NCBI GenBank assembly: GCA_022843805.1
Contig: JALHMY010000102.1
Span: 1-34,408, forward strand
DNA from: Fuerstiella sp.
Lineage (GTDB): Bacteria; Planctomycetota; Planctomycetia; Planctomycetales; Planctomycetaceae
Reading direction: 5' to 3'
DNA length: 34,408 bases
In this document: piece by piece, positions 1-7,553 of the stretch
How the letters are laid out: each line of letters begins with the position of its first letter
Position numbering within the stretch: the stretch's first letter is position 1
The notes under the pieces: generated by a model
Told to the model about the DNA's origin: nothing
Database searches by the model: none
What the model saw: the letters and a program-made list of their open reading frames with translations, nothing else
Program-made: the position numbers and the translations under genes

Positions 1-44
1 TCCGCCGCCAATTCTTCAGTTTTCTTCTTCAACGCCACGTCCAT
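1..44 (-). CDS. 5' end of an unidentified gene, cut by the window edge
   Basis: A minus-strand ATG at 44 is preceded by a GGAG ribosome-binding site about 8 nt upstream and opens a frame that runs off the window after 14 codons (MDVALKKKTEELAA). The lysine/glutamate-rich start could begin a coiled coil. It is too short to identify, and the start plus RBS is the only evidence. Confidence 0.35.
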   Translation of the reverse strand, partial: MDVALKKKTEELAA

Positions 45-112
45 GTGTCAGTCTCCGTAAAAGGGGTAACCCGGGAAATATCCGATTTCCGAAAATGACA
101 CAATATTTTTTA

Positions 113-612
113 CAGGCCCGCCGTCCCAATAACACCCGCATCCCGCTGTTCACCAGCCCCCTCCCGATCTCGCTGCCGCTCGCTCGACCTCCCCCAGCTT
201 TGCTGGGAGAGGAGGTTTTTATAGCCTCCCCTCCCGCGCAGCGCAGCGAAGTGGGAGGGGCCGGCCGTCAGGCCGGGGGAGGGCCCGCCGCGTGTTGCAC
301 AGAACGCCGTCCCAATAACACCCGCGTCCCGCTGTTCACCAGCCCCCTCCCGATCTCGCTATCGCTCGCTCGACCTCCCCCAGCTTTGCTGGGAGAGGAG
401 GTTTCATTAACCTCCCCTCCCGCGCAGCGAAGCGAAGTGGGAGGGGTCGGCCGAAGGCCGGGGGACGGCTCGCCGCGTGTTGCACTGAACGCCGTCCCAA
501 TAACACCCGCGTCCCGCAGTTCACGCAGCCCCCTCCCGATCTCGCTTCGCTCGCTCGACCTTCCCCGGCTTCGCCGGGAGAGGAGGTTTTTTAACCGCCC
601 CCCGCCACGCAC
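113..612. repeat. Three tandem ~185-bp GC-rich repeats with internal hairpins
   Basis: The phrase CCGTCCCAATAACACCCG recurs at 121, 307 and 492, giving units of 186 and 185 bp; the third copy is incomplete and decays near 610. Each unit has a CTCCC..GGGAG hairpin around a short agctttgctggg-type loop, then a second inverted pair (CCTCCC...GGGAGG) and a GGCCGGCC-type palindrome. Open frames here (95-652 plus, 268-612 minus) are proline/arginine-rich by-products of the repeat. No gene is supported. Confidence 0.85.
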
Positions 613-641
613 CGTGCCTCAAAGGTCGCAGGCAGAGAGTG

Positions 642-1280
642 TCATCCCATAAATCCCTGAATGGGTGCAGGACCAACGGCAGCGGTCCTGAGGAGCGTCA
701 GTCGTCCGTCTTTCAGCTGCCAGGTTTCTTCGAATGCACCGACCATCACGAGAGCTCCGCCATGTGTCATGGAAACGAGGGGCGTGGAATGAATTTTCAG
801 CAGTGTGACTCCGTCGATCACGGTGATATCGTGAACGACCAGCTGCCATCCATCAACCTGCAGATTTTTGTGTTCGGTCACCTCGTGGAAATACTGCAGC
901 CGTTCGGGTGGTGCCTGCAGGTTTGCCAGTAATTCCAAAGTGCCCTCGGGACATTTCTGCTGGTTGTTTAGAAAAGAGAGCTGATTGCCGCGGTGGCCTG
1001 GAGGGCGATTCGAGGGCGTTGTCTGTGGTGCGACTGTATCCTGCTTGTGGGCAACGCCTGGCGGGAGCGGTGGCGACCATCCGCCGGCATCTCGTACCAT
1101 GCCGGGTTTGTTATTGAATTTTTGTTCGGCATCCGCCGTCAACTTCTCGAGCGACGATTTCCAGTCCCCGGAATCTGCCTCGGACTGAGAATTGACAGGT
1201 GCGGAATTCAGGACGCTGGTCGCACCAACGATGAGTAGTGAAACGGCGACGACACTGATGACAATCTGCAATTTGCTCAT
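642..1280 (-). CDS. Secreted protein of unknown function, tandem paralog of the next gene
   Basis: A 212-aa protein with an N-terminal signal sequence (MSKLQIVISVVAVSLLIVG) and no other membrane segment, so probably exported. AGGAG lies 8 nt before the ATG. I do not recognise the family, but it aligns along its length with the upstream gene 1330-1953. Shared motifs in order are PPLPPGV/PPLPAGV then KQD (about 70-80), GHRGN (about 95), PPERLQYFHE, the block around DGWQL, IHSTPLVS, and a C-terminal ETWQLKDG followed by PIQG. The middle (about 45-95) is polar and probably disordered. It lies 49 nt after its paralog in the same orientation, so the two are probably co-transcribed. Function is unknown; conserved acidic, histidine and tryptophan positions suggest a folded C-terminal domain. 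Confidence 0.8.
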   Translation of the reverse strand: MSKLQIVISVVAVSLLIVGATSVLNSAPVNSQSEADSGDWKSSLEKLTADAEQKFNNKPGMVRDAGGWSPPLPPGVAHKQDTVAPQTTPSNRPPGHRGNQLSFLNNQQKCPEGTLELLANLQAPPERLQYFHEVTEHKNLQVDGWQLVVHDITVIDGVTLLKIHSTPLVSMTHGGALVMVGAFEETWQLKDGRLTLLRTAAVGPAPIQGFMG

Positions 1281-1329
1281 GAACAGGACTCCTCGTCACC
1301 GTTTCCCGAAAGCAGATCAATAATTGGAA

Positions 1330-1953
1330 TCAGAAACCGACGATGCCCATAATCGGCTGCTTGCCGACTGGGGCGGTCTTCACCAAAGTTAGTTTTCCAT
1401 CTTTTAGCTGCCAGGTTTCCTGAAACCAGCCGAGAACATGAATGTTCGCAGAGAACTGCACATAAGACACGAGTGGCGTGCTATGGATGGTGAATTGGTC
1501 GGTACCATCCACCAGCTCCACTTTGCGAACTGACAGGGACCATCCATCAAGCTGATATGCGGGATGTTTCAGCAGTTCATGAAAATATTCGAGTCGTTCA
1601 TCAGGCGCCATTAGTGTTTTGAGCAATGCTTCACCAGTGCCAGGGCGATCCTTAACCGTTTCCGCGAAATGGACAATGTTGCCACGGTGTCCGGGGCCGG
1701 GCTTAGGCGGAGCTTCGGATGATGGAAATACATCCTGCTTCATGACAACGCCGGCCGGCAGCGGAGGCCCCCAGTTTCCGTTCCTGTACTTCACATATCC
1801 TTTCGCCTTGTGATCCGCCTCTGTTCTGGCAATGATCTTCTGAATTACTATCGGGTCGAGCCGACCTGGCGGAGCCGCATCCAGGGTATGCGAGGGGCTC
1901 AGAAACAAAAGTGATGAGGCAATCATTAAAAACGCAAGCTGAAATTTGACCAT
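1330..1953 (-). CDS. Secreted protein of unknown function, paralog of the downstream gene
   Basis: A 207-aa protein with a clear signal peptide (hydrophobic residues 4-18, then a likely cleavage near LDAAPP). AAGGAG precedes the ATG with about 8 nt spacing. It shares with the downstream 212-aa protein the ordered motifs PPLPAGV, KQD, GHRGN, PDERLEYFHE, LDGWSL, IHSTPLVS and FQETWQLKDGKLTL, ending in a PIMG-type tail. The pair therefore arose by tandem duplication, with the N-terminal third diverging most. I know no named family for it. The third gene in this direction (2020-2919) is also a secreted protein, so the three may have formed one exported-protein operon. Confidence 0.82.
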   Translation of the reverse strand: MVKFQLAFLMIASSLLFLSPSHTLDAAPPGRLDPIVIQKIIARTEADHKAKGYVKYRNGNWGPPLPAGVVMKQDVFPSSEAPPKPGPGHRGNIVHFAETVKDRPGTGEALLKTLMAPDERLEYFHELLKHPAYQLDGWSLSVRKVELVDGTDQFTIHSTPLVSYVQFSANIHVLGWFQETWQLKDGKLTLVKTAPVGKQPIMGIVGF

Positions 1954-1984
1954 GAGTTCGACTCCTTATCTTATTTTTGCGGGG

Positions 1985-2002
1985 TTGTATTAACTTATAC
2001 AA
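1985..2002. promoter_or_regulatory. AT-rich palindrome upstream of the paralog pair
   Basis: TTGTATTAACTTATACAA has perfect 6-bp inverted arms (TTGTAT/ATACAA) around a 6-nt centre. It lies 32 nt before the ATG of the 1330-1953 gene in a 66-nt gap. Position and symmetry fit an operator or an AT-rich -10 region, but no protein can be assigned. Confidence 0.35.
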
Positions 2003-2019
2003 TTCGCGATTGGCGCGTA

Positions 2020-2919
2020 TTACGGTTCATTCACCGTTCCGTGCGCCGTCCACTCGTTGTCATTTGCCTTTAGGCGAACATGCGTAACTGTACCAAGATA
2101 AACGTACTGTACCTGTCCACACGGGTCTGTGAATTTGAGTCTCAAGTGCTGTTTACTCCTCATCACAAACAATTGTAACAGCGGCCACAACGCCTCAAAA
2201 CCCTCCTGGTGATGGACGTCGAAGATCTGATTGCCTTCGATCCGGAATTCAGTAACCGGATGCTCGACCGGGGACCAATCACTGGTGGGGTAATTTCCTG
2301 CAAAGGGCGGATTGGCGAACTGAATTTCCGTCATTCTTTCTTGCGCCATCGCAGAAATCCATGGCCCGCACGGTCTTGTAGCCGCCTCAATGTATCTGTA
2401 TTCCCAGTTAAACGAAGCAACGGTTTGATTATTCCCCTGCGTGACGGCGGTGTAAGTAACGAGTTCTCCCATGACGGGATCTGGTGGATTGGTCGTGAAG
2501 TCGGTAATCTGTGCTGTGGCAGGGGGCAGGGCGACGCCGCGAAGCATTTACATCAGCAAACATGGCGACCATTCTGGTGGCCAGACGATGTCCGTTTTTT
2601 CAACCCCGACAGGGGTTGCACAACACAGCCTGGGGTCGCCGTGAACACGGCGCACCCCAGGAAAACACAGGAAATGCGGTTGAACCCCAACGGGGTTCCA
2701 CAACACGATAAACGATCGATCGCTGCCTTGTGGAACCCTTTCAGGGTTCGGAGCGAACGAATATCAAGAACCTGGGGTGCGCCGCTTCGCGTCGACCCCA
2801 GGCTTTGTTGTGAAACCCGTTCCGGGTTGAATCGCACTGTTTTCACTCAAAAAAATCCTTCACGGCGTTGGGGGCAGGGGGCAGAAGAATGCAAGTGCGG
2901 CGCGAGGCCAGTTGACCAT
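2020..2919 (-). pseudogene. Secreted protein gene split by a palindromic element in its signal-peptide region
   Basis: The 3' part (2020-2531) encodes a beta-rich protein starting ATAQITDF, with an Ig/PKD-like opening (PPDPVMGELVTYTAV, then FNWEYRYIE), ending at TAA near 2020. It lacks its own signal peptide; the only ATG for that frame (2547) lies inside the inserted element. Beyond the element, an ATG at 2919 with a GGAGG site 7-8 nt upstream encodes MVNWPRAALAFFCPLPP and hits TGA after two more codons. The 10-bp string CCCTGCCCCC (minus strand) sits at both junctions in the same codon phase. Removing the element and one copy fuses MVNWPRAALAFFCPLPP in frame to ATAQITDF, a complete signal peptide. 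The gene was probably first in the operon with 1330-1953 and 642-1280. A leaderless cytoplasmic product from 2547 cannot be excluded. Confidence 0.72.
2532..2869. mobile_element. 338-bp nested-palindrome element (MITE-like) with 10-bp target duplication
   Basis: The ends form an imperfect terminal inverted repeat: ACGCCGCGAAGCATTT at the left, and on the other strand at the right ACGCCGTGAAGGATTT. GGGGGCAGGG flanks it at 2522-2531 and 2870-2879. Inside are three mirrored hairpin pairs: AACCCC..GGGGTT at 2602-2617 with its counterpart 2814-2828; a CCTGGGGT..ACCCCAGG stem at 2629-2661 with its counterpart 2771-2802; GAACCCC..GGGGTTC at 2682-2698 with its counterpart 2733-2749. The whole is centred on CGATCGATCG (2713-2722). 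There is no credible coding capacity, so any movement would need a transposase in trans. Open frames across it are by-products. Confidence 0.75.
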
Positions 2920-3019
2920 GACGTGATCCTCCGGGGATGTCGTGACACGATGTGCTCTCCTGCAGGCCAGCCCAACGCAGGCATTGCCTGTTACTCCAGC
3001 GATCGAGAACATCACCTTG

Positions 3020-3491
3020 CGGCGAGTCATGGAGTCATGCTAACAATAGAATGTGAATCGTCAATAGGAACTTATCATTGATTGGTGTAGGGGTGTTTGA
3101 GTCGCTGACTTTTTCTGAAAGGCTGAAGGTGAAATCCGAGGTTCATGTTATTGGGGCAGCGTTGTACGTTTACGGGCGGGTATTCCTGCCCGCACGTGCA
3201 ATTCGATTCAATGGCCGATTGTTTTAACCCGACTTTCGCAATTGGCTTAGGAAATCCAGTGTTTTTAGGGGCAAGTGCTTTCTCACACTACATTTTCTTC
3301 TGGATTAGGTTCGAATTGCTGTTGCTTTCCATGCGAACGATGACAAGCGGTTTTCGCCTATTGAATTCCAGGCGGGCTCGCGTAGGATTGAATCGGCGAG
3401 GACGTTCGAGTGAGCGTCTGCGCGATTGAATGAGTTTCGGACGACTGAATAAATCGCAGTTCGGAAGTTTCCGGATGGCGTGTTGTTGGGT
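3020..3491. other. Gene-poor intergenic stretch with candidate promoter
   Basis: No convincing gene. An open frame at 3145-3429 has no RBS, no recognisable protein and biased composition. A short GGGC...GCCC hairpin lies near 3174-3191. A weak sigma-70-like pair, TTGAAT (3426-3431) and ATAAAT (3449-3454) with 17-nt spacing, would start transcription near 3461, just upstream of the strong hairpin at 3492 and the gene at 3643. Confidence 0.4.
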
Positions 3492-3543
3492 AGGCCGACG
3501 CGGATCAGGTTCTCATACACCTGGTCTGCGTCGGCCTTTTTTT
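3492..3543 (+). terminator. Strong intrinsic terminator, possibly an attenuator in the leader of the Gly-rich gene
   Basis: AGGCCGACGC (3492-3501) pairs perfectly with GCGTCGGCCT (3528-3537), and the stem continues inward through a G-T wobble and GATCAGGT/ACCTGGTC, giving about 19 bp with an 8-nt loop (TCTCATAC). Seven Ts follow. It acts only on the plus strand. No plus-strand gene precedes it, so it either ends a short RNA starting near 3461 or attenuates transcription into the gene at 3643. Confidence 0.85.
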
Positions 3544-3642
3544 GATTCACGATTTGTTGACAAAACGAGCCCGCTGAGTCGGTCGGCGGTCAGCAATGAC
3601 CGCGACGCGACAACTGGCCCAGGTGACATGGAGAGTTGTGTC

Positions 3643-5667
3643 ATGAAACGCAGCACATGGAAGACTGCAGCAATTTGCAGTCTGGCTTTTTTCATAGGAA
3701 CCGCCGAACTGACTGACAGGTGTATTGCCAGTGTTGTCAGTGCCGATGAACCGGTTCTCACGATCGCACAACGTGGCGGCGGTGGGCGAGGTGGTGGTGG
3801 TGGTGGTGGTGGTGGTGGTGGTGGTGCCCGAGGCGGCGGCGGTGGAAGCGGCATGAGCAGCCGAACTGGACAGGGACGACCTCAGGGAGGTTCAATTCGT
3901 TCAGGCGGTGGTGGAATCACTCGATCAGGAATTGGCAGCCAGAACGCTGGACGCCAAACTGGATCGGTTGGACGAGGTGTCCCGTTCGCCGGGAGGAGAA
4001 TGAGTCCGGGGATTGGGCAGGGTTCTTCCGGGCGTCAGGGCAACATCGGCTCATCTGCGCTTTCAGGGTCAGGATCTGGTTCGCGTAGTTTCGGTGATCA
4101 GAATCGTTCGCGAACGCCGATTACTCGCACTCCATCGCTGACTTCACCTCGTATTGGAACTTCACCTCGTATTGGAAACAGCGTGCGCGGTTCTGTCATT
4201 GACCGCACAACGCGGCGTCCCGTCATCCCGGGAGGGACATTGAGCGGTTCCGCAGGCCGAATCGATCGACGTGGCACGCTTGGCAATGGACGCGACACGA
4301 TTGGCGATGGACGCGGCACGATTGGCGATGCACGATCCGGTTTTCGCGGCGGAGTGAACCTCAACAATGACCGTCGCGGTGGGCGCAACAACTTTTCAGC
4401 CCTGCAACCCTCCTGGTCACGATATGGGCATTCCCGGTATCACGGGCACTGGAATGGGAATCGGGGTTACGGAAACAGTGGCTACAGACAGGCCGGTTAT
4501 GGAAACCGCAATGGTCTCAGTTCCTGGTATGGTCGCAACAATGGCTATGGACGTTTTAACCAGGGTCTCGGCTGGGGCCTCGGAGGACTGGCAGGCTATG
4601 GCGGGTACGGTTATGGGGGCTACGGCCATGGCTTCGGTTATGGGAATGGCTTCGGTTACGGATATCGGCCGTTTGGCTGGGGACTGGGCGGATGGGGTTT
4701 GGGTTCGCTGATTTACAACAGTGGTTACCTTGGATATTCAAATCCCTACTACACAGTCGGTGGCAGCACCGTTTACAACTATTCGCAGCCGATTGTTGTG
4801 ACCTATGAAACAACGGGAACGACCATTCAGGAAGATGCGACGTCGGCCGATGCGATTCTCAGCGGGGCCATCGACGCTTTCCGACAGGATAACCTGGACC
4901 GAGCACTGGAGATGGCCAATCAGGGTATTTCACAATATCCTGACGATGCCGTTTTGCATGAGTTTCGAGCGCTGGTGCTGTTTGCAAAACAGGATTATCA
5001 GCAGGCGGCCGCAACAATTCATTCGGTGCTGGCGGTAGGTCCTGGCTGGGACTGGACAACGCTGAGCGGCATGTATTCCAGTGTGGCGGTTTACACCACT
5101 CAGCTTCGAAATCTGGAGGCATACACGAAATCCAATGGTCAGGATGCAGCCGGTCATTTTCTGCTGGGAAATCATTACATGAGCTGCGGTCATACGGCAG
5201 CGGCAGAACGACAGTTGCGAATGGTTGTGGACCTGAGGCCCGATGACCGGGTCGCTTCAGAGTTGCTGAAGATGGTTGCCGCGCCTCTGCCGGATGCTTC
5301 GGTCTCTTCTGATTCCGAACCTCCCCGTCAGTCGAATTTACAGCTTCCTGCGGATACAGCAAAACCCGAGGGCCCTGTTGTCGATCCGGCAACACTTGAG
5401 GGGACATGGAAGGCAACGAGGCCCGACGGCTCCTTCTTCAACCTCTTTCTAACGAAAGACGCCGCGTTCACATGGAGCTTTAAGCCGAACGGTCAGGACG
5501 CCCAGGAATTTGGGGGCACGTATACTGTGGACGGAAACGTGCTGATCCTTGAGCGAAAGGACGGCGGATCGCTTGTGGGTGAAGTGACTCCTCGTGACGA
5601 CAATCGATTTGTTTTTCGTCTGCTGGGAGCCCCGGAGGACGATCCCGGCCTGGAATTTTCTAAATAA
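3643..5667 (+). CDS. Exported Gly-rich/TPR protein with C-terminal beta-rich domain
   Basis: The chosen start (3643) has GGAGAG about 7 nt upstream and gives a signal peptide (MKRSTWKTAAICSLAFFIG...). The frame is open upstream through the terminator, but codons before 3643 look non-coding. The 674-aa product has, in order: signal (1-36); pure glycine tracts encoded partly by (GGT)12 at 3790-3825; an Arg/Ser/Gly-rich stretch with short internal repeats (TSPRIG twice, then TIGDGRG-type units); a Tyr/Gly/Asn-rich stretch (about 250-375); two to four TPR-like helices (about 395-540, with LDRALEMANQGISQYPDDA and AERQLRMVVDLRPDD); a Pro/Ser linker; and a C-terminal beta-rich domain starting GTWKATRPDGS (about 585-674). 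The layout suggests an envelope or surface scaffold with protein-binding TPRs. The specific role is unknown. Confidence 0.82.
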   Translation: MKRSTWKTAAICSLAFFIGTAELTDRCIASVVSADEPVLTIAQRGGGGRGGGGGGGGGGGGARGGGGGSGMSSRTGQGRPQGGSIRSGGGGITRSGIGSQNAGRQTGSVGRGVPFAGRRMSPGIGQGSSGRQGNIGSSALSGSGSGSRSFGDQNRSRTPITRTPSLTSPRIGTSPRIGNSVRGSVIDRTTRRPVIPGGTLSGSAGRIDRRGTLGNGRDTIGDGRGTIGDARSGFRGGVNLNNDRRGGRNNFSALQPSWSRYGHSRYHGHWNGNRGYGNSGYRQAGYGNRNGLSSWYGRNNGYGRFNQGLGWGLGGLAGYGGYGYGGYGHGFGYGNGFGYGYRPFGWGLGGWGLGSLIYNSGYLGYSNPYYTVGGSTVYNYSQPIVVTYETTGTTIQEDATSADAILSGAIDAFRQDNLDRALEMANQGISQYPDDAVLHEFRALVLFAKQDYQQAAATIHSVLAVGPGWDWTTLSGMYSSVAVYTTQLRNLEAYTKSNGQDAAGHFLLGNHYMSCGHTAAAERQLRMVVDLRPDDRVASELLKMVAAPLPDASVSSDSEPPRQSNLQLPADTAKPEGPVVDPATLEGTWKATRPDGSFFNLFLTKDAAFTWSFKPNGQDAQEFGGTYTVDGNVLILERKDGGSLVGEVTPRDDNRFVFRLLGAPEDDPGLEFSK

Positions 5668-5737
5668 CAGGACGCTCTGCGCAACAACAGATCGAAGGGC
5701 ATAGTGTTTGCACTATCGAAACGTATGAGAAGTTCTC

Positions 5738-5770
5738 AAACAGGATCGGAGGTCAGCTTCTATCCTGTTT
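5738..5770 (+). terminator. Possible weak hairpin terminator after the Gly-rich gene
   Basis: AAACAGGAT (5738-5746) pairs with ATCCTGTTT (5762-5770) around a 15-nt loop, followed by few Ts. A smaller ATAGTG/CACTAT hairpin lies at 5701-5716. Either could separate the Gly-rich gene from the lipoprotein gene at 5804, but the T-tract is poor. Confidence 0.3.
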
Positions 5771-5803
5771 TCTGCGTCCGGACCTGTATGAAAGGGATCA
5801 GCG

Positions 5804-6013
5804 ATGATGAAGTATGGAACGATCGTTGGAAATTTGGCACCGGTTTTGGCAAGTGTTTGCTTTGGGTTGCTCATTCTCAGTGGATGTTCAGACACTGAGA
5901 CGTCAACCAGCAGGCAGGAAACAACGGTCGATACTCCCAATGGAGAAACGACGGTGACGGTAGAGAAGGAAGTTGAACAGTCGGGAGAAAATCCACCTGT
6001 CGTAAATCCCTGA
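5804..6013 (+). CDS. Small lipoprotein
   Basis: A 69-aa protein with a lipoprotein signal peptide: basic start, hydrophobic core and lipobox LLILSGC with the lipidated cysteine at about residue 28. The mature part (about 41 aa) is Thr/Glu-rich with a VDTPNGETTVTVEKEVE stretch, which may be a short flexible or beta segment. AAAGGGA lies about 8 nt upstream; ATG 5804 or the adjacent ATG 5807 may be used. It is 136 nt downstream of the Gly-rich/TPR gene on the same strand. Function unknown; an envelope-anchored small protein is the safest description. Confidence 0.72.
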   Translation: MMKYGTIVGNLAPVLASVCFGLLILSGCSDTETSTSRQETTVDTPNGETTVTVEKEVEQSGENPPVVNP

Positions 6014-6170
6014 AAGTCGAAATTCCGGAGGCGTCATCAACTGGGCCGTGATCCTGCCGCTCCGTCGCGGAGGCGCGCCGACATGCTGACAGCGATTTGA
6101 ATCGAACCCGGAAAAGCAGAATGCCTGCTCAGCCAGTGGGGAGGGAGCCCCGCTGGAGGGAGCGTACGGC

Positions 6171-6288
6171 TGTTGCTCCGTCAAATTAAAGAGTTTGGTT
6201 TGGCGGTAGTGGATCCTGCTAAAGGTCCCCTGACTGCAGGACCTTTAGCAAGGTCCACTACGCGAAATTCAATGCCTGACAAAGCATT
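6171..6288 (+). mobile_element. Hairpin MITE, degenerate copy A
   Basis: Matches the other three copies in layout: outer arm GCTCCGTCAA, inner arm GTAGTGGATCCTGCTAAAGG, a loop with TGACTGCA, the complementary inner arm ending GGTCCACTAC, then a degenerate outer arm TGCCTGACAAAGCA. The flanking TA dinucleotides have decayed. It lies between the convergent genes ending at 6013 and 6337, in the same orientation as the copy at 19163. Confidence 0.8.
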
Positions 6289-6336
6289 GGCGGTTGTAAG
6301 GAATGGCGGATCGCACTGTGGCCACGTACTGTGGTT

Positions 6337-6717
6337 TCAGCGTCGTTTGGCTTCCCGAAAGGAAGGCGGTGCCTGAAGTACGAACACCATGACCTCTTCG
6401 CCAGTTACCGTGCTGATGTCATGATGCAGGCTTAAAGAAGACACTCCGGCCGACTCTTTGATCATGGCATCAATGACAGGCCTTCCCGTCTCCACCAAAT
6501 GACTGCGGACCTGTTTTAACAGATCCCTGCCACGTTCAGCCGGCAGCGCTTTCGCGAGGTGCTGCTCGGCCGTTGTCAGGACTCCGGAGAGACGGACCAC
6601 CAAAAGATCTCCGTGCAGATGTGCACGAATTTCTTTGGGGCCTCGTCCCATGTACTCAGTTTCAAATCGTCGGATTCCGTCGCAGATGGCCGCTTCAATT
6701 TCACCCTGGGTCTTCAT
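6337..6717 (-). CDS. DUF2294 family protein
   Basis: A 126-aa protein that matches the DUF2294 pattern throughout: MKTQGEIEAAICDGIRRFE, YMGRGPKEIRAHLHGD, LLVVRLSGVLTTAEQHLAK, a helix with GRDLLKQVRSHLVE, and a C-terminal SLHHDISTVTGEEVMVFVL strand. Length is typical. These are small cytoplasmic proteins with no established biochemical role. No strong RBS is visible; the start follows from the conserved N-terminus. It is a single minus-strand gene, convergent with the lipoprotein gene across MITE copy A. The basic C-terminal tail (REAKRR) is short and non-conserved. Confidence 0.88.
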   Translation of the reverse strand: MKTQGEIEAAICDGIRRFETEYMGRGPKEIRAHLHGDLLVVRLSGVLTTAEQHLAKALPAERGRDLLKQVRSHLVETGRPVIDAMIKESAGVSSLSLHHDISTVTGEEVMVFVLQAPPSFREAKRR

Positions 6718-6863
6718 ATCTGCTGCGGTTCCCGGGAATATTAGGCGCTTTGATCAGGCTGACTGGATGAATCGCTTTGAGATGAATCGCATTGGGCAAT
6801 TTTCATTCCAGAGTCAGTTCTGATTTTTCGTCCGCTAAGGCGAGCGGCAAAATTGTATTTACC

Positions 6864-6986
6864 GGGAGGGCGAGGCTCATGCCGAGCTTTTCTCGGCTCA
6901 GCAGGAGCTTCGCCCTCCCATGTTCGGCTCAGCAGGGGCTTCGCCCTCCCGTCTTCGGCTCAGCAGGAGCTTCGCCCTCCCGTCTG
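6864..6986. repeat. Hairpin plus three 31-bp tandem repeats
   Basis: The unit starting CGGCTCAGCAGGAGCTTCGC begins at 6894, 6925 and 6956 (31-bp period). The preceding stretch (GGGAGGGCGAGGCTCATGCC, from about 6864) is the approximate reverse complement of the first unit, so the group can fold as a long hairpin with two extra right arms. The 6718-7065 gap otherwise holds only a short CCGCT/AGCGG hairpin near 6830-6850. An open frame at 6792-7097 is a repeat by-product. Confidence 0.8.
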
Positions 6987-7065
6987 CCGCTTGTTCCCAT
7001 GGTACAGCAGCAAAAACCGGCTGCTTTGACGTCAGAGAGATCAGTTAGGTCGATCGGCAGTCAGG

Positions 7066-7215
7066 TCAGACAGGCCGACGACCCTGAATTAATCTGATGA
7101 GGAGGACCGCCACGGCAATTACCAGCAGCAGATGGATATATCCGCTCAGAACGGCTCCCGAAGCAAGGCCCAGCGCCCAAAGCACGAGAAGTATGACGAA
7201 GATGGTCCACAACAT
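7066..7215 (-). CDS. Small membrane protein, lmo0937/DUF5670 family
   Basis: A 49-aa frame with GGGAG 7 nt before ATG 7215. The product begins MLWTIFVILLVLWALGL, continues with a glycine-containing turn (ASGAVLSGYIH) and ends LLLVIAVAVLLIRLIQGRR plus two residues. This is the signature of the tiny lmo0937/DUF5670 membrane proteins: two short hydrophobic helices (about 3-20 and 27-43) and a basic C-terminus. Such proteins are widespread, and often seen near stress genes, with no defined role. It stands alone just past the terminator of the DUF1501 operon. Confidence 0.85.
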   Translation of the reverse strand: MLWTIFVILLVLWALGLASGAVLSGYIHLLLVIAVAVLLIRLIQGRRPV

Positions 7216-7292
7216 GGCATCGCTCCCAGAGGCAAGTTCAAAACGAGGTACTTAACTCGAACATCTTTAGTTCAGTCGCCAGCACAGAAGCG

Positions 7293-7342
7293 CAAAAAAA
7301 ACCGACGTACAAAAACACGTTCATGTGTCTTTGTACGTCGGT
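7293..7342 (-). terminator. Intrinsic terminator of the PSCyt/DUF1501 operon
   Basis: ACCGACGTACAAA pairs with TTTGTACGTCGGT (7301-7342) with an additional ACAC/GTGT pair near the loop. On the minus strand it is followed by eight Ts (A-tract 7293-7300). It lies about 210 nt past the stop of the DUF1501 gene at 7554, and the gap between holds no gene. Confidence 0.88.
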
Positions 7343-7553
7343 GTACTCTTTATCAAGCCGTCCCTTCGGCCCGTTTGCTGAAACAGGCGGGAATGCTCGC
7401 TATTTAGTCCTCCGACTGGAATATCCTGCGACATTGTAGCGCGAAGAAGCTATACAGCAATCGGCAAATCTTCATTTGAATGCCTGAACGCCGGAATTGC
7501 TGCTCATCGTGTCAGAAGGATCCTGTTGAGCTCCTTACGGAAACCGTCTCGGA

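Noticed and set aside
95..652. 185-aa plus-strand open frame
   Set aside because: Pure translation of the 185-bp tandem repeats (periodic Pro/Arg-rich peptide).
2209..3081. 290-aa plus-strand open frame
   Set aside because: It runs antisense to the split secreted-protein gene and through the palindromic element; no domain or RBS supports it.
3145..3429. 94-aa plus-strand frame before the terminator
   Set aside because: No RBS, no recognisable motif, and a C-terminus made of Arg-rich noise. It would be the only protein-coding user of the terminator, so it was considered but not supported.
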